From contig CM052358.1 of assembly GCA_028551475.1 (NCBI GenBank), positions 11,391,938 through 11,455,937 on the forward strand: a stretch of 64,000 nt of DNA, written 5' to 3'. The first letter of the stretch is position 1, and each line of letters begins with the position of its first letter. Below are positions 35,064 to 46,040 of the stretch, in pieces. Source of the stretch: Casuarina equisetifolia. Taxonomy: Eukaryota > Streptophyta > Magnoliopsida > Fagales > Casuarinaceae. The notes under the pieces are model-generated. The model made no database searches. It worked only from the letters and a program-made list of their open reading frames with translations, and was not told the origin of the DNA. A program made the translations under genes and the position numbers.

Positions 35064-38000
35064 AAAAAAAAGTTGCGATTTCTAACTATGGTTCCATTTC
35101 TTCTACACCAGCAATCAGGATGATGGATTTAAACAAGCAGATTCCTGTGTGAACAAACTAATCAATTACCGTCTGCATTGAGTAGCAAGTCTGATAGCCT
35201 GGGTTTTCGTTAGAAACTAGATTTGTAATTATATACTCAAAAGTATACGAAATCGACTTCTGCCTCAATCGTTGACCTACCAGCCTGAGAAAACTAAATG
35301 ATCGAAAGTAATAGCTTGAACCCACCAGCTTTTCCCAGATGTGATATATTCTGTAACGAAATCTAGACCATATTTGTTGGAATAAATTCATTTCAAAACA
35401 AGAAAGTTGGTAACGAGAAAATCACCTCATGGACACAATGTTCAATTGCGAGACGTGCCAAGAGATCATTGGAAGTAGCAATGGCCGAGTCCCAAAGGCC
35501 ATCGTGAGCAGGTAATGCTCCATAGAAAGAACCTAGCTCCTCCAGCCGTGAGGCAAGAAGAGTGAAGTGTCGGCCCTCATCCTGAGCCACTCTGACAAAA
35601 TCGGTAAAGAACTCTCTTGGCATTGCTGCTTTTTTACCAAAGCGAGCTATTATATCCTACAAAAGTATAGAAATTCACATGACAGATGAACAAAAGATGA
35701 TACATGATATGGATTGAACAAGAAATTTCTTCAACCAGAGGGGAAGACAAGAACATATATGAATCAAAAGGATTAAGTACATAGCAAGGCTTGACTCCTC
35801 ACATTTCCCCTCAAAGAAGTAAAAACAAAAATGAATATGACAAAGGAAAAAGTAGATAAAAATTGAGTTTACAGTGTATCTTTAAAAACTATGTTCTGAA
35901 AATAAAGAAGTTTTATGTATCACGGAATTCCATACTGAATAATAACTATCAAACTAAGTGATTAGTATTGTTGAATCCACATCTAAAATATTATCATTAT
36001 CTTTTCTTTTCTTTTTTTTTAAGTTGGAATTTCAAGACGTTATATTGAATCCAAATCCATACGCTACCCCATATGTTTATCTTCCAATAGAATTCTGCTT
36101 TTATCCATAATTTGTATATAGTGCTTGTCTAGGTCATGACAAAAACCATTTAGCGACACTTCAAACAATTAAGTCTTAGATAAAATAACTCCCAGAACAA
36201 AGCTCAAAAGAAGACAAGTTAAAAGAATATTACCCAAGACAAGTCAATGGCCCAGCTCTCAGTGTGTACAAGACTATGCACAATGGCCTGCCTACTCTGT
36301 AAGCTACCCGCTCTTCCAAGCTTCGGCATAAGACTTGGTGAGACCAACTTAACCTACACAAAAGATTCGTAGATGTAATCCCATAGAACAGTTAGCATAA
36401 AGTAGTAACTGGGCATTAGATATGCAAGTAAATTTTAATATCAGTAAATGGTTGACAATAAAGTTCTTAGTATGGTAATAACTGAATGAAAAGGTCTGCC
36501 ACCAAACGAATAACAAACTTCAGAATTTTTTATATACCCAAATAAGTTGTTTAATAAGGGGGCATGGTCTTAAGAGTAACCGTAAATATGACCAAAATAC
36601 TTATCACATAGTTATATATTGGAGAAAAAACCAGGAAGAAAGATGCTTATTTAGTGGAGCTTTAGAACCAACTATTACTCATGCAAATTACTCGAAGCCA
36701 TACAATTAAAAACTAAACTCTTGTATCTTGGATGGGGACAAGTTTTTACAACAACATCTACCACTGGTTTTAAGGTTTTGAGAACTACAAAAGGCCTCAA
36801 TTTCCTCAAAGATAATAACATTTTTGCATCTCAAGTTGCTTGTTTAGTTCTAATCTCAGTTTTCTGTGATTTTATCATACTTTGTATACAATGACCAATA
36901 ATCTTAAGAAGATTAAAGTAAAAACCTCAAAGAACAATGATGAATATCTCCAAATGCCCTTGAACGAATACAAATAAGAAAACAAAGGATGATGGATACA
37001 AATAACTCCATTCACTTTAATTAAAGACTTTTATCTGTGGACGAGTATAATTTCATGTGCATATCCATTGTGATGCCTTAAATTTCATGTTGGAATTTTT
37101 TATTTTATTTTATTTTATGGCTGTGAGAATATATAAATATTATCCATCTGGAAATTAGTGAATTGCCATCATAATTAGACATTTAGACCAGAATTGAATA
37201 CACAGCAAGCTAGTATTTGTAACTAGCCTAATCAACGATACTGTCAGGTGGTAGGAAATATATCATATTAGATATGTTAGAGATACTCTTTCTATTTACC
37301 AATGCCATTTTTCAACTTTTGCACATGTTATAAAATGCTTGCCGTGGGATGTCATTTCAGAACTGCACATGTTAAACAAATAGATTATAATTACAATGGG
37401 CATTGCAATTTCCTTGGCATTAATACACTCAAGTATTTATGTCATCTCTACTCCCTGATCATAGAAACCTATTTCCTGTTAAAGGCCATAGAATACATTT
37501 GAGTTTTGATTGCTAAACACAACAACATTTAGGATCATATCTAGTGCTTCCACATTAAGTTCAGCAAGTTTAAAATTGGTATAACACAATAAGCACGGTC
37601 ATGTTTCTTCCTTGCACAGGATTTATTCGCATCTGTTCAACTGAATTAGCGAGATATAATTGTATATATCTTAGTCCATAAAATCATAAGTTAGTTATAA
37701 TGACCATATGACGTAGTGAAGTCTTATGCAATTCCAAGCATATACCTTTTAATATTTTTTTCATATAACATCTATTAGAAAAATCAATGTATCATATAAT
37801 TACTCTTGGGAGTATATGCTAGAGGATATTTTGCAATCCTGTAAATAAAATCTATCTCACGGAAAATTTTATTTGGAGAAATTTGATTCTTTAAAATTTG
37901 TAAAACATATTATGCACATCTTTGTAAACCCCACAGTAAAGTTAGTGTAACCTTCGGATGATAGCAACATTAAATGTCTTGTTGAACTATAAGTAATATG

Positions 38001-38648
38001 CTGAACTATTAATGAATGGGTACGATAACTGTTTCATATGACTCTTATACTCGTCCATTTACAGTCACATAATAATTATAAGCCAAGCTTAGAGATGCCC
38101 AACCCAAAAACCAGAGGTCTCGAACATTTGTTCCAGTGGAGGAGTCATAACATAGTTGCAGAAATCCATTATTTTTATCAACTTCTATCACCTCCGTTCC
38201 AGCGTTCAACAAAGATTAATCTCTTTTACAAATAACACACCCATTTGAACATCTTGGAAGGAAGGCAGCAAGAAAGCAGAGAGAAGGGTTTTGTATTCAA
38301 GCTCAGAAACTAAAATGGTGCCGACAGTTGAGGCCTATAATCACATGTTATTTGGACGTCTGAGAAGTTAAGGGATCCAGTTGTTATAATAATGATGATC
38401 TCTTACTATATTAAACAGCGACGATATATATCAAAAGCATTAGGGAGTGAACGTACGTTGGAGAGCCTGGCGGGACGATCCGGAACGGGGAGGTCCAGGG
38501 AGGGGTCGTAGGGCTGCGTGATGGTCCCCTGGAGCCACTGGGAAGCGACTGAGTCGCCAAGCTGGGCCTTCTCGAATGGGTCCGCCGTGTTGAGGACTCC
38601 AAGCGCCGCTTCTACCAGGCTTTTGGCTCGATCTCGCCGCCGGGTCAT
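34516..38648 (-). CDS. DUF455 ferritin-like protein (MiaE/COG2833-like)
   Basis: A complete four-exon gene on the minus strand: 38648-38457, 36353-36234, 35656-35426 and 34896-34516, joining in frame to 307 aa. All introns are GT-AG; intron 1 is 2.1 kb with no recognised insert. The N-terminus reads TRRRDRAKSLVEAALGVLNT. Candidate di-metal ligands are in HTESWAIDLSW (exon 2), DEGRHF and HCVHE-ARGVDV (exon 3 end/exon 4 start) and YPEEINHC (exon 4), the helical ExxH spacing of ferritin-like proteins. The biochemical role of the family is unknown to me. It is divergent from the cap methyltransferase gene, with 500 bp between starts. The last exon is duplicated at 2549-2920. Confidence 0.88.
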
Positions 38649-39148
38649 TTTTCCCTGTCGCCACTCCCCCGGGTAACTCGCAATTTAAAATGGATAAACA
38701 GGACGCCAACTTTCTACTCGCCCCTGATGCCGGGGGACTTTTTAGGTATCTACGAATAATAATAATCTTGCTATTTCTTAAAGATTAACTTTATGTCTTA
38801 ATTTTTATAGTTATTTGAAATATAGTTATCGGTAGTATTAATAAAATTTGTAAGGTATTGTCTTATTTTTTAAAAATTTTAAAACAGTAGATAAATTAAA
38901 AAAAAGTCACAAATATGGGAATTATTTATTCAATCTATTAATGAATAATTTTATTTTTTGTTAAAAAAACAAAGAAAATAATATGTGTTTTTCTTAATTT
39001 TTTAATTTTAGTATTTATTCTGTCTTTAGTAAGCGGGAACGAGAAATAAAAAAGTCTTAATTTCCACTGTTATTGCGCTCTCCCTCGTTGTTTCCTTGGT
39101 TCCCCCACTTCCAGAACACTGGTCTGAGAGAGACAGGAAAAGAAGACG
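38649..39148. promoter_or_regulatory. Shared divergent promoter region, DUF455 / cap methyltransferase
   Basis: 500 bp separate two opposite ATGs. The part near DUF455 is GC-rich, the middle (38760-39060) very AT-rich. I see no convincing single TATA box. Confidence 0.5.
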
Positions 39149-42100
39149 ATGAGTCAGCTCGCGGTGCCCAGGACCGAGTCGACGCACCATCGCCTACACG
39201 AGTTCGCCAAAACCGCCCTCATCAAGATTTTCGTCCACCCCTACGTCACCGTGTGCGAGCTATACTGTGGAGGGGGATTGGACGCGGACAAGTGGGACGA
39301 TGCGCAGATTGGGCACTACATGGGAATCGGTATCAAAATTTTTCTCCTGATTCTTTTTCCCAGATTTTAGGTTTTGAGTCTTGTTTTTCAGCTTTTTTGG
39401 AAGTGAAATACTTCATAACCTTGTAGATGTTTCGTCGTCTGGAATAAGCCAAATACGAGAGGCGTGGGAGAGCCAGAGAAAGGCTTACACCGCTGAGTTC
39501 TTTGAGCTTGACCCTTGCTCAGTAAGTTCTTCTTTTTTTTCTTTTTTCTTTTTTCTTTTTTTCTTTTTTTCTTTTTTTCTTTTTTCATCTTTCATTTTCC
39601 TTGTTTTTATAAGTGAGTATGAATTGGGTTGCTAGTCTTGTGTTGGCTATATTCTAAAACTGCATTTGCATTTTGAAGATATTAAATCAATCAAGGCATT
39701 TGTAGTTGTAGAATAATCATTATAATATGTGTCTATTTTATGATATACTCAAGATGATGATTTTATGCTTTTGCGGTTACTCCTGAGAAAAGAGTTATTC
39801 TTTAGCGAACCATTTGTTTGATAGTTAATATTGTCGCTGGAAATAAATAGAAAGGAGGCAAGTCATTGTTTACCTTTTGTCCTATGTCCGTCTTAATCAG
39901 AACCTTGCTGTTTGTGAAAATCTTTTGCTGCATCTTGTGACTACTGACTCTACCTAAGCAAGCCTAATATAGAGATGAAGGGTCCTTCTTTTTTATTTGG
40001 TTATTTACCTTTTCTACTCAAGCAAGAAATTTCTTTTTGGGTCTTTCTTGAGAGGTATCATTGATTTTCTTGTTGCAATGAACTCATTAGCACGTATGAA
40101 ATAATGTACTGTAGTTGGGACTTTGGTTCTTTTGATCTTAATCCAGATTGTCTTTCATGGAAATTTTTCTCCCCTCCTTAACAGTCTATTTCTTTGGCAG
40201 GAAAATGTAGAGATGCATTTACAGGAGAAGACTGCTCAGGCTGATTTAGTGTGCTGCTTGCAGCATTTGCAGGTTTTATATCGGCCTTTCTCTGTCTCAG
40301 TCTGTCTCTCCCTTCATGGTTCTGTACTTACCCTCATAGTGTTGGAGCCCAATCATGAACAGCATTTATGCTTGCAGATGTGCTTTGAAACTGAGGAGAG
40401 AGCAAGGAAACTTCTACAAAATGTTTCTTCGTTGCTGAAACCAGGGGGTTATTTTTTTGGTATTACTCCTGACTCATCTACAATATGGTATGAAATGGCA
40501 TTGTTGATGAACTGTTGTTGTTGGAATATTTGTTAGTTTCAATGGGATTTGATATGTATATTCATCTGCATGTATTTTGCTAAATACTTAGTGCTTTCTG
40601 CTTTCTTTTGCAATTTGGTCATTTGATTAATTACTTATGTACATTGGTAGCTTTCGTGGTACTTAAACTATGATAATGAGGCCTGCATGTAGTCAATGCT
40701 CTCTCTCTCCCTCCTTTGGTCCATTTCCTGCATGTGACTCCCATTTCCTTTTTAGTTTTTGTGGACTGAGATCAATGCTTTAACGAAATTATGGAGAACT
40801 TTAAGCTGCTTTCTCTCTCTAGGTAGCTGGACTTGTTCTAGGTTTGTAGTTTTGAGCTTAAGGGATTTCATCTAGGGCTTATCATGTTTCAATGGAACAC
40901 GAACTTTAAAGAAAGTTTTGACACTATCTCTGGATATATGTATTGATTCAATGATTTAACATTGTTTTTTGAGCTAGTACTCTAGTTTTTAGCTCAGGTT
41001 TCCACCATCTTTGTTCTATTCATGACATTGCTAATTTATAATTGTAGCGATTAACATAGTGTGGATCTTCTGTGTAAAAGGAGAGTCGTAACAGCAATCT
41101 TAATCTTATGGCAATGCAGGGCAAAGTACCAGAAGAATGTTGAAGCTTACCACAACAAAAGCAGCAATATGAAGCCAAACATTGTTCCCAACTGCATTCG
41201 ATCAGAGAGCTACATGATCACCTTTGAAGTTGAGGAAGAAAAGTATGTATGAGTTTTGGATTCAGGCTTTCCATCGTTTTTCTTTTATTCACTCATTCCA
41301 ATAAACTGTGCATTTCTAGGTTCCCGTTATTTGGAAAGAAATACCAACTGAAATTTTCCAGTGATTTTTCTGCTGAAACCCATTGCTTGGTTCATTTTCC
41401 AAGTTTTATCAGGTTTGTTTCTATCTTATCTTTTGCAAGGGAATTGACGCTGGTTATAGGATTTTAGGCTTTTGTTAGTGTGATGTCAATACTTTCTGGT
41501 CGACCATGATACAAAATTACCCATGTTTCTTTCTTTGGTTCTATTCTTCGTTCAGCTGTATAAACTGCCAAAAATGGAGAGTGCTACTCTCAGTCCATCT
41601 TGATCAGCTACATATCATTGAGCTTCCCCCCTGTTTTTATAGATTATTCTAAGGGTTAAGTTCAATAACTTCAAGTGACTCTTTGTTTGGTATTCTCACA
41701 TTTCTTTGCATTGCCACTGATGAAATTGTTATAGTAATTACAATGCTCTCCAGCTTTGATGTTGGCTTAGATATGTCTGATGGTCAACTTCTGTGATATA
41801 CAATACAGGCTTGCAAGAGAAGCTGGTCTTGAGTATGTTGAGATTCAGAACTTAACTGAATTTTATGATGACAACAGGTTTGCAGATTTGTTTTGCTTCT
41901 TAAATTCCTTGCAAGGTTCTGAAAGGAACTAAAATAGTCATGATCCCAAGTGCCCTATTATTTATTCTTCTCCTTTTGATTGTTGCCAAAAGAGCCCAAT
42001 TTGCAGGCATGCTAATAAATTCTGGTTCAAACCTTGTTGATCCAAGAGGACGACTGCTTCCTCGATCTTATGATGTGTTAGGTATGCATTCACACTCCAT

Positions 42101-42723
42101 TATGTACTTACAGAATTCCCTCTTTGCCATTTATCACTTGTTACTCATCCATTCAACAGTTTATGAGTGTTTAGCATATCCCTTTTACAGGTCTTTATAC
42201 GACGTTTATATTTCAAAAGCCAGATCCAGATGTTGTCCCCCCAATAACGACCCCTTTGTTGCCGGAGACAACTTACAGTCATGATGAGGCAAGTGTTTCT
42301 AAACTTTAGCAAAGAGTATGATAAGAACACCCTCCTGCAAAAGGGATGATGTGTGTTCTCAGATATTCAAACCCAAGAATGACTTTCTCTAAATTGTTAG
42401 AAGGAAATCTTTTTAAGTTTCTTTTTCAATACTAATATAAGTGGTGGACTTTAAGTTATCCTCTTTATAAAATGAGCTCTTGTGATGCAGAAAGTCATTT
42501 TCCCCGCTTGACCCTGATAATCTTTTTAAATTTCTTCAATAATTGATTTATTTGCTTGACTTGGCTTCCCTTGATATTGTAGAGAGAGTGGCAGGGGACT
42601 GGGTGGAGGGATGATGAAAAGAATGTACTTCCGGAGCCACCTGTTGTACTAGGCAAGATAAACGACCAGAAAGGGATTTTGGGGCCCGGCCCTGCGGATT
42701 TACGTTTTTCAGAGGCACTCTAA
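39149..42723 (+). CDS. mRNA cap guanine-N7 methyltransferase 2
   Basis: Ten exons join in frame to 356 aa: 39149-39329, 39427-39521, 40201-40272, 40378-40487, 41120-41242, 41320-41412, 41809-41877, 41993-42081, 42191-42288 and 42583-42723. The enzyme transfers methyl from S-adenosylmethionine to N7 of the mRNA cap guanine in the nucleus. VCELYCGGGLDADKWD is the SAM-binding loop; GHYMGIDVSSSGI, QADLVCCLQHLQ, LKPGGYFFGITPDSSTIW and AETHCLVHFPSFIRLAREAG follow as in the family. The C-terminus GILGPGPADLRFSEAL matches the plant type 2 protein (At3g52210 as I recall it). Intron 9 has a GC donor (GAG then GCAAGT at 42289); the others are GT-AG. The gene looks fully functional. Confidence 0.93.
39528..39590. 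repeat. (TTTTTTC)n simple repeat
   Basis: A T-rich repeat with regular C spacing in intron 2 of the cap methyltransferase gene. Confidence 0.9.
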
Positions 42724-43020
42724 CCCTGTTGGAGACAAGCAAGAGGGAAGTGGATGGGAAGGAGAAGGGGAAGCGCCGGCGGATATGTTATTGCTACGAC
42801 TGCAAAGTAAACTTCCACGGCTACTTAGTGACGAAATGTGGGCTCCGGGCAAGCCCCATTTTTGTTTCCATTTTTGGTGGATTGTGCATGTCTTACCCTA
42901 AGCTACTACTATGTAGGTTGTATATACGAATTCAAACTGAATGAATGTGTGCTTTAACAAATGTACCTTAAAACAAGGCCTAAATTCTAGTTGTTTTCTA
43001 CTTATTGAACAAATTCATCG

Positions 43021-43472
43021 TCTACAAATAAAAAATAAGTAGAAGATCTTATCAAGGCCTCAGTTATATTGTGACTTGTAAGAAGCCACTGATAGCAAAA
43101 TAGATTACGAAGAATCTAAACACACGACAGAGTGCAGATTTGGAGTTGAGCTAACCCCGATGCCTGCACAGCATCATGAGTGCATATAGAAGTGTGGGAA
43201 CTTTATCTTTGGGATTATAGAAGTGCTTTACCGCAAAAAACAAAGTGTTAACATTAGAAGAGTGTTGCTTCAACTCCAGCAAATGGACTTACACAATCAA
43301 AATTGTGTTGCAAGGCAATACTTCACAATCAAATAGGGAAACAAAAATAACTAAAAAAATTAAAAATTAGAGGAAACAGGATATAAAGAGAACGATAGGG
43401 GGGTTAAGAAATGGACCACCAAAAAAATAACGTAGCAAGACTTGCCTCCGCACAGATCTTTCCAACATTTCG
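43021..43472 (-). pseudogene. Duplicate of pyruvate kinase exon 11 end and intron 11
   Basis: It matches 53565-53990 on the same strand. On the minus strand it keeps VGKICAE and the GCAAGT donor of exon 11, followed by intron 11 sequence. Homology stops inside the exon at about 43472. It lies downstream of the intact gene's stop and is non-functional. Confidence 0.88.
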
Positions 43473-43701
43473 AATTTAATGAAGATCAACTAAAATTTGG
43501 CTTAGCTTAACTGATAGTAAGCTTCATAAGTAAATGAAGATTACTAGATTCTTAAGTCCCACGAAAAAGTCAGGTGTAGCTATTCTTTGGTTGCTAAAAA
43601 TTAGGAATTTGAAATATAAGCTATCGAAGGGAATTCTCTTTGGGTGAGGTTGTGTATGAAATTTTTCTGTTGCAATAGGGACCGGCAAAACTCTAAGTAT
43701 C

Positions 43702-43829
43702 CGTTAGAGGCGAAGCCTTAGCTCAGAGGTTTTCTCTGAGCCAAACTCTGACTAACAGTCTCACTGGTCATGAGTTCAAATTTTCATCCCCCTTCGGGTA
43801 CATTTGTTAAAGAAAAAAAAAAAAAAAAA
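43702..43829 (+). mobile_element. Older tRNA-derived SINE, same family as 1359-1483
   Basis: It shares the order GCCTTAGCTCAGAGG, TTCTCTGAGCC, ACTCTGAC, AGTCTCACTGGTCA and a degraded box B (GAGTTCAAATTTTC) with the element at 1359-1483. It ends in an A run at 43812-43829. Possible imperfect target repeats are AAAACTCTAAGTATC (before) and AAAACCTCAGAAGTATC (after). It lies between two pyruvate kinase duplicate blocks. Confidence 0.8.
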
Positions 43830-44065
43830 CCTCAGAAGTATCATTTGTAGTTCATTGCAATGGGTGGTTAACCGGAGGCAACAACTAGACTATGGAAAAA
43901 CTGGAGAGTCGGATAAAAATGCGATGCGCCCTTTAGTATTTTCTTACGGTTTTGGTGGTCCCTAATTCAATTCCCTTCGTAGCCCAGTCACGCACTCTCA
44001 AAATTGACCGGCGTTGGACTGCGGGGACTAATAGAACTCCTACATTGGTGCCAAGGAAACCGGCC

Positions 44066-44628
44066 TCAGCGGGAGAGGGAGAGGAAGAGAGAGAGAAGGA
44101 CCTTGCAGTTCTTCCAGATGAAGTCAAGCAAATTATGACAGAGGCCTTCACCTTAATGGCAGCACGGAGCTAAAATTAGGGGAAAAGATTATATTTTCAG
44201 CAGAAACTCAATTTATCATCTATTAACGATAGTAGACAAAAAACTCCAGTGCCACCAATCTAAATTATGGTAAGAAGTAGGACAGGTTGAACACAGGAAC
44301 ATAACAAGAAGGTACTGCAGAGGAAGCAAAGATTCCAAGTGGGTCATTGGTTCTCCAACATCTTTAACAGTCTTCTTGAAGTACAGATCTTGATTGAAAA
44401 CCTTCTCTGCCTGTGGACACCAGTTTAAATTAAATAAACGCAACATAAAGTGACAAGAAAAGAGAGTTAATTGAGAAACAACACTTTCTTGGAGATCTTT
44501 CCACATAGCTAACACGTGACCTCAGACAATGGTGTGTGCATCATACTAAACAAAGACTTTATTTTCTTTGAACCTTAAAATTTCTCACTGTCATACATAA
44601 GACATGTGCATTAGACCACCAGCCAAGG
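44066..44628 (-). pseudogene. Duplicate of pyruvate kinase exons 12-13
   Basis: It matches 52400-52978. On the minus strand, the exon 12 copy reads [20 protein letters not shown], then loses frame after THLES through a one-base difference. The exon 13 copy reads [17 protein letters not shown]. The exons beyond are absent. The intact gene uses the copies at 52664-52759 and 52441-52508. Confidence 0.9.
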
Positions 44629-45104
44629 TGTCACGATCTTAGAGGATCTGTGCGGCACCTAGGTCTCAGTAGAGATCTGGGTTAGCCTTTACGCATTCAA
44701 TGAACTACCTGAAAACCGCAATGGGACAAATTGGTTAGTCCCGAGACAGATGTATAAAGAGGTTGGTCACAAGGCAATAGCGCACACAAATACAAGTCTG
44801 AATATACATCTTTATTAAACCAGAGAATCATCCAAGTTACAAGCAAGCTAGGCAAACAAGCTACAAGCAACTAGATAAGACTCTCTACGCCCAACTAAGT
44901 CGAATTCTATACAATGGGTCGATACGGTTACATCGCAGCGAAAATACATAAAAGATTAGGATACATAATATATATATACATACTAGATTACAAAACAAGG
45001 CACCACCCAAGTGGATGGCCCATTACAGGAAAAAAACACCAGAGAACAGACGAGCTGCATCCTTGGTCGCCTAGGTACTTCGGCCCGTACTTCCAGTCCG
45101 GAAC
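44629..45104. mobile_element. Solo LTR (fossil LTR retrotransposon) in the duplicated block
   Basis: A 476-bp block starts TGTCACGATC and ends GGAACA. It is flanked by near-identical 5-mers, CAAGG before and AAAGG after. The paralogous site at about 52979 runs from CCAAGG straight into TTCATGCATG with no insert. The family is unrelated to the 1.25-kb LTRs. Confidence 0.82.
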
Positions 45105-46040
45105 AAAGGTTCATGCATGCTAGATACAATAGCAACATTTAAAAGAAGAGCAAAAGAGAAAGATGGAAAAAGGACCATGACTGTATGAGATTGAATTGTC
45201 AAATACAATAAATTACATGTAAAGCACATAGTAGTCCTGAAAACTTTTGGTGGAAAGAGAGAAAGGATAACTGCTTTCCATGTCACTAACAGAACTACAT
45301 TATGCTTATTAATAAAAAGGAAGTCTCTAATCAACTATCCATAAAATGAATAGCTCCTACAAAACATGGGGCAAACAAGCTGAAAATTTAACTTCAAAAC
45401 CACAAAGTAAAAACTTATTACTGAAGCAACCATTATTAGATAAGCTGACTGGATTTAAAATTTTCTGTATCAAGATCTTGGACAGAGCAAAGGGCAGTCA
45501 CCACATGACAACCCATGAAAGATTTTTTCACCGAGTGGACTCGCAACTCTTTGGATCTCAAGGTTTTGAACAGAGCCAAGGGCATCACAAATGCCAACAC
45601 ATAAAAGACACTTTTACCATAACTTATGAACTCTTAGACTTGGACACTTGCATGAAGAGGTCACATTAGAAAAATAAAATGGAATCAAAAAATAAATAAA
45701 ATAAAAAATAAGTAGAAGATCTTATCAAGGCTTCAGTCATATTGTGACTTGTAAGAAGCCACTGATAGCAAAATTGATTACGAAGAATCTAAGCACACGA
45801 CAGAGTGCAGATTTGGAGTTGAACTAACCCCGATGCCTGCACAGCATCATAAGTGCCCATAGAAGTGTGGGAACTTTATCTTTGGAATTATAGAAGTGCT
45901 TCATCGCAAAAAACAAAGAGTGTTAACATTAGAAGAGTGTTGCTTCAACTCAACAAATGGACTTACACAATCAAAATTGTGTTGCAAGGCTATACTTTAC
46001 CATCAAATAGGGAAACAAAAATAACTAAGACCCAATTTTG
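45105..46040 (-). repeat. Duplicate of pyruvate kinase intron 11 sequence
   Basis: 45105-45720 matches 52975-53570, and 45705-46040 matches 53565-53870, both intron 11 on the minus strand. The block ends before exon 11. Its last part is a second duplicate of the segment also present at 43021-43472. Confidence 0.88.

Noticed and set aside
39388-39588. A Lys-rich minus-strand open frame
   Set aside because: It is the translation of the T-rich simple repeat in a cap methyltransferase intron.
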